NCBI GenBank assembly: GCA_964350445.1
Contig: CAYGKA010000008.1
Coordinates: forward strand, 53,958 to 117,957
DNA length: 64,000 bases
Origin: Hwanghaeella sp964350445
GTDB taxonomy: Bacteria > Pseudomonadota > Alphaproteobacteria > UBA8366 > Aestuariispiraceae
Direction: 5' to 3'
Shown: piece by piece, positions 62,269-64,000 of the stretch
Position numbering within the stretch: position 1 is the first letter of the stretch
Layout: the number at the start of each line of letters is the position of its first letter
Position numbers and translations under genes: made by a program
Notes under the pieces: generated by a model
What the model saw: the letters and a program-made list of their open reading frames with translations, nothing else
Database searches by the model: none
Told to the model about the DNA's origin: nothing

Positions 62269-62429
62269 ACGGGGCTTCTTGTATGAGACCCGGCATGTAG
62301 CAAAAGCCCCCCCGCCAATCAAGCATAGCTTTCGCGTGCGAGACGGATTCTTTGCGTCTTGGATCAAGGATTTGTGCAGTACCGTTCTCCCGGTTGCGCC
62401 GCCAGGGTTTTGGCGGTTTAACAAAGGGC

Positions 62430-63140
62430 ATGAACCTGACGGGCCGCATGATGACGTCTTCCGCCGCGAAAAACCCAGATCCGACCGCCGAAAGCGTGTT
62501 TTCCGCGCCCGAATGGCGGCAATCCGCCGATCCCGTGCCGTATCCCCAAGCGGTGGCGGAGATGGAGGCGCGCGCGGCGGCGATCCGCGACGAGGGCGCC
62601 CCCGAACTGATCTGGCTGCTGGAGCATCCGCCCCTCTACACCGCGGGCACCAGCGCCAAGGAGGGCGACCTGCTCGGCCCGTCCCAGTTCCCGGTCTACC
62701 AGACCGGCCGCGGCGGCCAATACACCTATCACGGTCCGGGACAGCGGATCGGCTATGTCATGCTGGATTTGAAGGCGCGGGGACCGGATGTCCGCAAATT
62801 CGTCTGTAACCTGGAGGAATGGGTGATCCGGGCACTGGCCAGTTTCAATGTGAAGGGCGAGCGGCGCGAAGGCCGCGTCGGCATATGGGTCGACCGCGGG
62901 GCCGGCAGGGAAGACAAAATCGCCGCCATCGGCGTCCGCGTGCGCAGATGGGTCACGTTTCACGGCATTTCCATCAATGTGGAACCGGACCTCTCACATT
63001 TCGGCGGCATCGTCCCCTGCGGCATCGGCGACCCGCAGTTCGGTGTCACGTCGCTGGTGGATCTGGGTCTTCCAATCACGATGGAAGACTTGGACGTCGC
63101 GCTGATGAAGTGTTTCGGTGATGTGTTCGGCAGACCATAG
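62430..63140 (+). CDS. lipB: Octanoyltransferase LipB
   Basis: Transfers octanoate from acyl carrier protein to lipoyl-dependent proteins, the first step of lipoate synthesis. The sequence shows PELIWLLEHPPLYTAGTSA, the GRGGQYTYHGPGQRIGYVMLDL block and the catalytic Lys in DKIAAIGVRVRRWVTFHG. The catalytic Cys is in GIVPCGIGDPQFGVTSL. The start at 62430 gives 236 residues; ATGs at 62448/62451 are also possible. Confidence 0.94.
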   Translation: MNLTGRMMTSSAAKNPDPTAESVFSAPEWRQSADPVPYPQAVAEMEARAAAIRDEGAPELIWLLEHPPLYTAGTSAKEGDLLGPSQFPVYQTGRGGQYTYHGPGQRIGYVMLDLKARGPDVRKFVCNLEEWVIRALASFNVKGERREGRVGIWVDRGAGREDKIAAIGVRVRRWVTFHGISINVEPDLSHFGGIVPCGIGDPQFGVTSLVDLGLPITMEDLDVALMKCFGDVFGRP

Positions 63141-63213
63141 TCGAATATGCCATTTTGGGTAACTATGGGTATTTTTTGGCTGTTATTTTTTTACCAGAAG
63201 AGATGACGTTGCG

Positions 63214-63864
63214 ATGTTGACGATTTGGGGCAGGGCGAATTCCTTCAATGTTCAGAAGGTGATGTGGCTGATCGGCGAGATGGAGCTGCCGCACTTACAC
63301 GTCGAAGCGGGCGGTACCCATGGCGGGTTGGACGAGCCGGAATTCCTGGCCATGAACCCGCATGGCAAGATCCCCGTCATCAAGGATGGCGACATCGCGG
63401 TTTGGGAATCCCACGCCATTCTGCGTTATCTAGCAGCGTCTTATGAACGCCCACTCTTCTGGCCGGCCGCGCCGGCGGACCGGGCCCGGATCGATGCCTG
63501 GATGGATTGGGCCCACACCGCATTGCAGCCCGATTTCCTGAACGGCGTCTTCTGGGGACATTTCCGGACACCGGCTCCAAAACGCGACATGGCGCGCGTT
63601 GACGCCGCACTGGCGCGTTGCACCCAACATTTCTCACTTTTGGACGCGATGTTCGACGACGGACGGCATTTCCTGCTGGGCAATCATCCGACCCTCGCCG
63701 ACATCGTCATCGGCACGCATCTTTATCGCTATTTCGAAATGGGGCTGGAAAGGCCTGCCCTGCCGAAGCTTGAGGACTTTTATCAACGCCTTCGGAACCG
63801 GCCGGCCTATCAACACGCGGTGATGATCCCCTTCGACGACCTGTTCGGCCGCCTGGATCACTGA
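63214..63864 (+). CDS. Glutathione S-transferase family protein
   Basis: A 216-residue GST. The N-terminal thioredoxin-like domain opens LTIWGRANSFNVQKVMWLI, with Asn/Ser near the active site. It continues through GKIPVIKDGDIAVWESHAILRYLA, the glutathione-binding ES motif. An all-helical C-terminal domain carries LLGNHPTLADIVIGTHLYRY. Substrate and physiological role are unknown. It follows lipB by 73 bases, across a T-rich stretch. Confidence 0.9.
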   Translation: MLTIWGRANSFNVQKVMWLIGEMELPHLHVEAGGTHGGLDEPEFLAMNPHGKIPVIKDGDIAVWESHAILRYLAASYERPLFWPAAPADRARIDAWMDWAHTALQPDFLNGVFWGHFRTPAPKRDMARVDAALARCTQHFSLLDAMFDDGRHFLLGNHPTLADIVIGTHLYRYFEMGLERPALPKLEDFYQRLRNRPAYQHAVMIPFDDLFGRLDH

Positions 63865-64000
63865 ACGCGGCCTTTAGGAACGCCGCCTCTGGGCCGCCAA
63901 CCGGCGCCACACCGCGCTGCATTCAAGGCTGCGGAATTCTTAAACCCTTCTTGGACCGCGTGTCCTGGAGTCAAGCAGCCGTTCCGAAGGCGACCACAGC
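63865..64000. other. Right edge without a supported gene
   Basis: 136 bases past the GST stop. Short frames here are not supported by codon use or a ribosome-binding site; a gene could begin beyond the window. Confidence 0.4.

Overview
The window reads as a chromosomal segment of a motile alphaproteobacterium, most likely in or near the Rhodospirillales. Supporting signs are the ftsA-ftsZ-lpxC-bamD-recN-ligA order, an FtsZ with a long linker, a CckA-type hybrid kinase, GTTC-N7-GTTC SOS architecture at recA, CtrA-type TTAA-N7-TTAA boxes, a FliM-DUF6468-MotE-like run and several PAS_5-type proteins. Codon use is evenly GC-rich, every large gene is intact, and no transposase, integrase, rRNA or CRISPR array was seen. 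One 100-base N run (44276-44375) shows that this is a scaffolded draft assembly.

Layout. 1-8726: end of the division/cell-wall cluster (ftsA 3' end, a possible small gene, ftsZ, terminator, lpxC) followed by bamD, recN and ligA. 8861-20830: a secreted subtilase, aminopeptidase P, a DUF1127 protein, prmA-uvrD (overlapping), a ClC-type channel with CBS domains, and alaS. 21065-25200: a PAS protein, recA and cckA. 25221-28857: flhB-fliR-fliQ-fliE-flgC-flgB on the minus strand, read from a consensus sigma-54 site. 28947-31886: a short-chain dehydrogenase, then a stand-alone FlhB C-terminal-domain protein, a small unknown protein, fliO and fliP. 31928-32878: a small conserved hypothetical and a PAS protein. 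33315-36836: flgH-flgA-flgG-flgF on the minus strand from a second consensus sigma-54 site. 37394-46982: fliL, fliM, a DUF6468 protein, a MotE-like protein, a CheY-like regulator, two different MotB-like proteins and a 1284-residue periplasmic protein with beta repeats and TPR-like helices. 46993-59963: a PAS protein, an M20 deacylase, a DUF364 protein, an MFS permease, mgtE, maeB, a type I secretion ABC/HlyD pair and a CoA-transferase. 60037-64000: two tandem secreted SUMF1-fold proteins, tRNA-Leu(GAG), lipB and a glutathione S-transferase.

The dominant theme is flagellar assembly and its control. CckA normally feeds phosphate to CtrA, and CtrA-type boxes lie upstream of fliE and of the secreted protease. 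Two near-perfect sigma-54 promoters drive the rod/export operon and the hook-rod/ring operon. The most unusual block is 40710-46982. A CheY-like protein is followed by a MotB-like protein whose ion-binding Asp position is Ser, a canonical Asp-bearing MotB/OmpA-like protein, and a very large periplasmic repeat protein, with no motA in the window. This looks like an accessory or alternative stator/periplasmic motor module and is the best candidate here for an under-described system.
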